NCBI GenBank assembly: GCA_937875975.1
Contig: CALEEU010000055.1
Location: 1-13,651 of the forward strand
DNA: 13,651 nucleotides
Reading direction: 5' to 3'
Source: an uncultured Opitutia bacterium
Lineage (GTDB): Bacteria; Verrucomicrobiota; Verrucomicrobiia; Opitutales; UBA953
Of the stretch, positions 13,592-13,651 are shown piece by piece; position 1 is the first letter of the stretch, and each line of letters begins with the position of its first letter. The translations under genes and the position numbers were made by a program. The notes beneath the pieces are model-generated. The model had not been told where the DNA came from, did not search any database, and was given only the letters and a program-made list of their open reading frames with translations.

Positions 13592-13617
13592 GGTAGGGGC
13601 AGCACCACGTGCTGCCC
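13592..13617 (+). repeat. GGTAGGG module F with perfect hairpin
   Basis: GGTAGGG (13592-13598) overlaps GGGCAGCAC (13597-13605), loop CAC, GTGCTGCCC (13609-13617), a perfect 9-bp stem. It is followed at once by direct-repeat copy 2. Confidence 0.75.
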
Positions 13618-13618
13618 T

Positions 13619-13645
13619 AGCTGCCTCTGCCCCGCCTCCGATGCC
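13619..13645 (+). repeat. Direct repeat, copy 2
   Basis: This is the partner of 13131-13156, about 490 bp away, sharing GCCTCTGCCCCGC exactly. The hairpins preceding the two copies (modules A and F) have different stem sequences. Confidence 0.75.
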
Positions 13646-13651
13646 ATCTCC

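Larger units (their letters stand above)
13032..13651. other. Gene-free, hairpin-rich repeat region
   Basis: I see no convincing gene in these 620 bp. The short open frames are Arg/Pro/Ser-rich and run through inverted repeats. The stretch contains a 12-bp tandem repeat, five GGTAGGG heptamers, at least ten short hairpins, a REPIN-like element and a spaced direct repeat. Further hairpins not listed separately are at 13177-13191 (CGCGGC-TCC-GCCGCG), 13315-13328 (GGCCG-CGAC-CGGCC) and 13491-13507 (GGCCGA-GCGAG-TCGGCC). Overlapping perfect palindromes GAGATATCTC (13481-13490) and CTCGGCCGAG (13488-13497) also occur. About 13380-13460 and 13510-13560 look less GC-rich than the genes. Confidence 0.85.

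Noticed and set aside
13032..13651. CRISPR array.
   Set aside because: The repeats are not regularly spaced with unique spacers, and the 12-bp tandem units have no spacers; no cas gene is present.

Overview
The window is GC-rich and gene-dense, and the gene content suggests a Verrucomicrobiota bacterium (Opitutia-like is my best guess; Planctomycetota is the main alternative). The support is indirect: exported formylglycine sulfatases packed with an alginate-lyase-family enzyme, no recognisable Shine-Dalgarno sequence before almost any gene, and hairpin-rich intergenic repeats. No rRNA or single-copy taxonomic marker is present to settle it.

Layout. Positions 1-6774 hold a leftward block of five genes. 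In transcription order these are an exported sulfatase with an extra C-terminal domain (4861-6774), an alginate-lyase-family polysaccharide lyase (3671-4864), a second exported sulfatase (2022-3674), a PlcP-type metallophosphoesterase (1067-1936) and an MGDG-synthase-like glycosyltransferase cut by the left edge (1-1067). The first three overlap by ATGA and look like one operon for a sulfated, uronic-acid-containing polysaccharide. The last two overlap as TGATG after an 85-bp gap. They match the known phosphate-saving lipid-remodelling pair: one enzyme strips phospholipid head groups to diacylglycerol and the other glycosylates it.

A 159-bp divergent region (6775-6933) separates this block from a rightward nuoBCDEF operon (6934-11236) encoding part of NADH:quinone oxidoreductase. 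The operon ends at a clear intrinsic terminator (11281-11309), so nuoA, nuoG and nuoH-N must lie elsewhere. The terminator sits between two inverted tracts of GGGCTA-type repeats. It is followed by a C-rich tract with G-quadruplex potential on the minus strand, then ppnP (11446-11760) and an RlmI-like methyltransferase (11820-13031).

From 13032 to the right edge (620 bp) I see no gene. The stretch is packed with a 12-bp tandem repeat, at least five copies of GGTAGGG next to hairpins, an 88-bp REPIN-like element, a long A/T-rich hairpin, a probable leftward terminator and a 26-27-bp direct repeat. This hairpin-rich tail is the least explained part of the window. The plcP-glycosyltransferase pair beside a sulfated-glycan operon is the most interesting gene-level feature.
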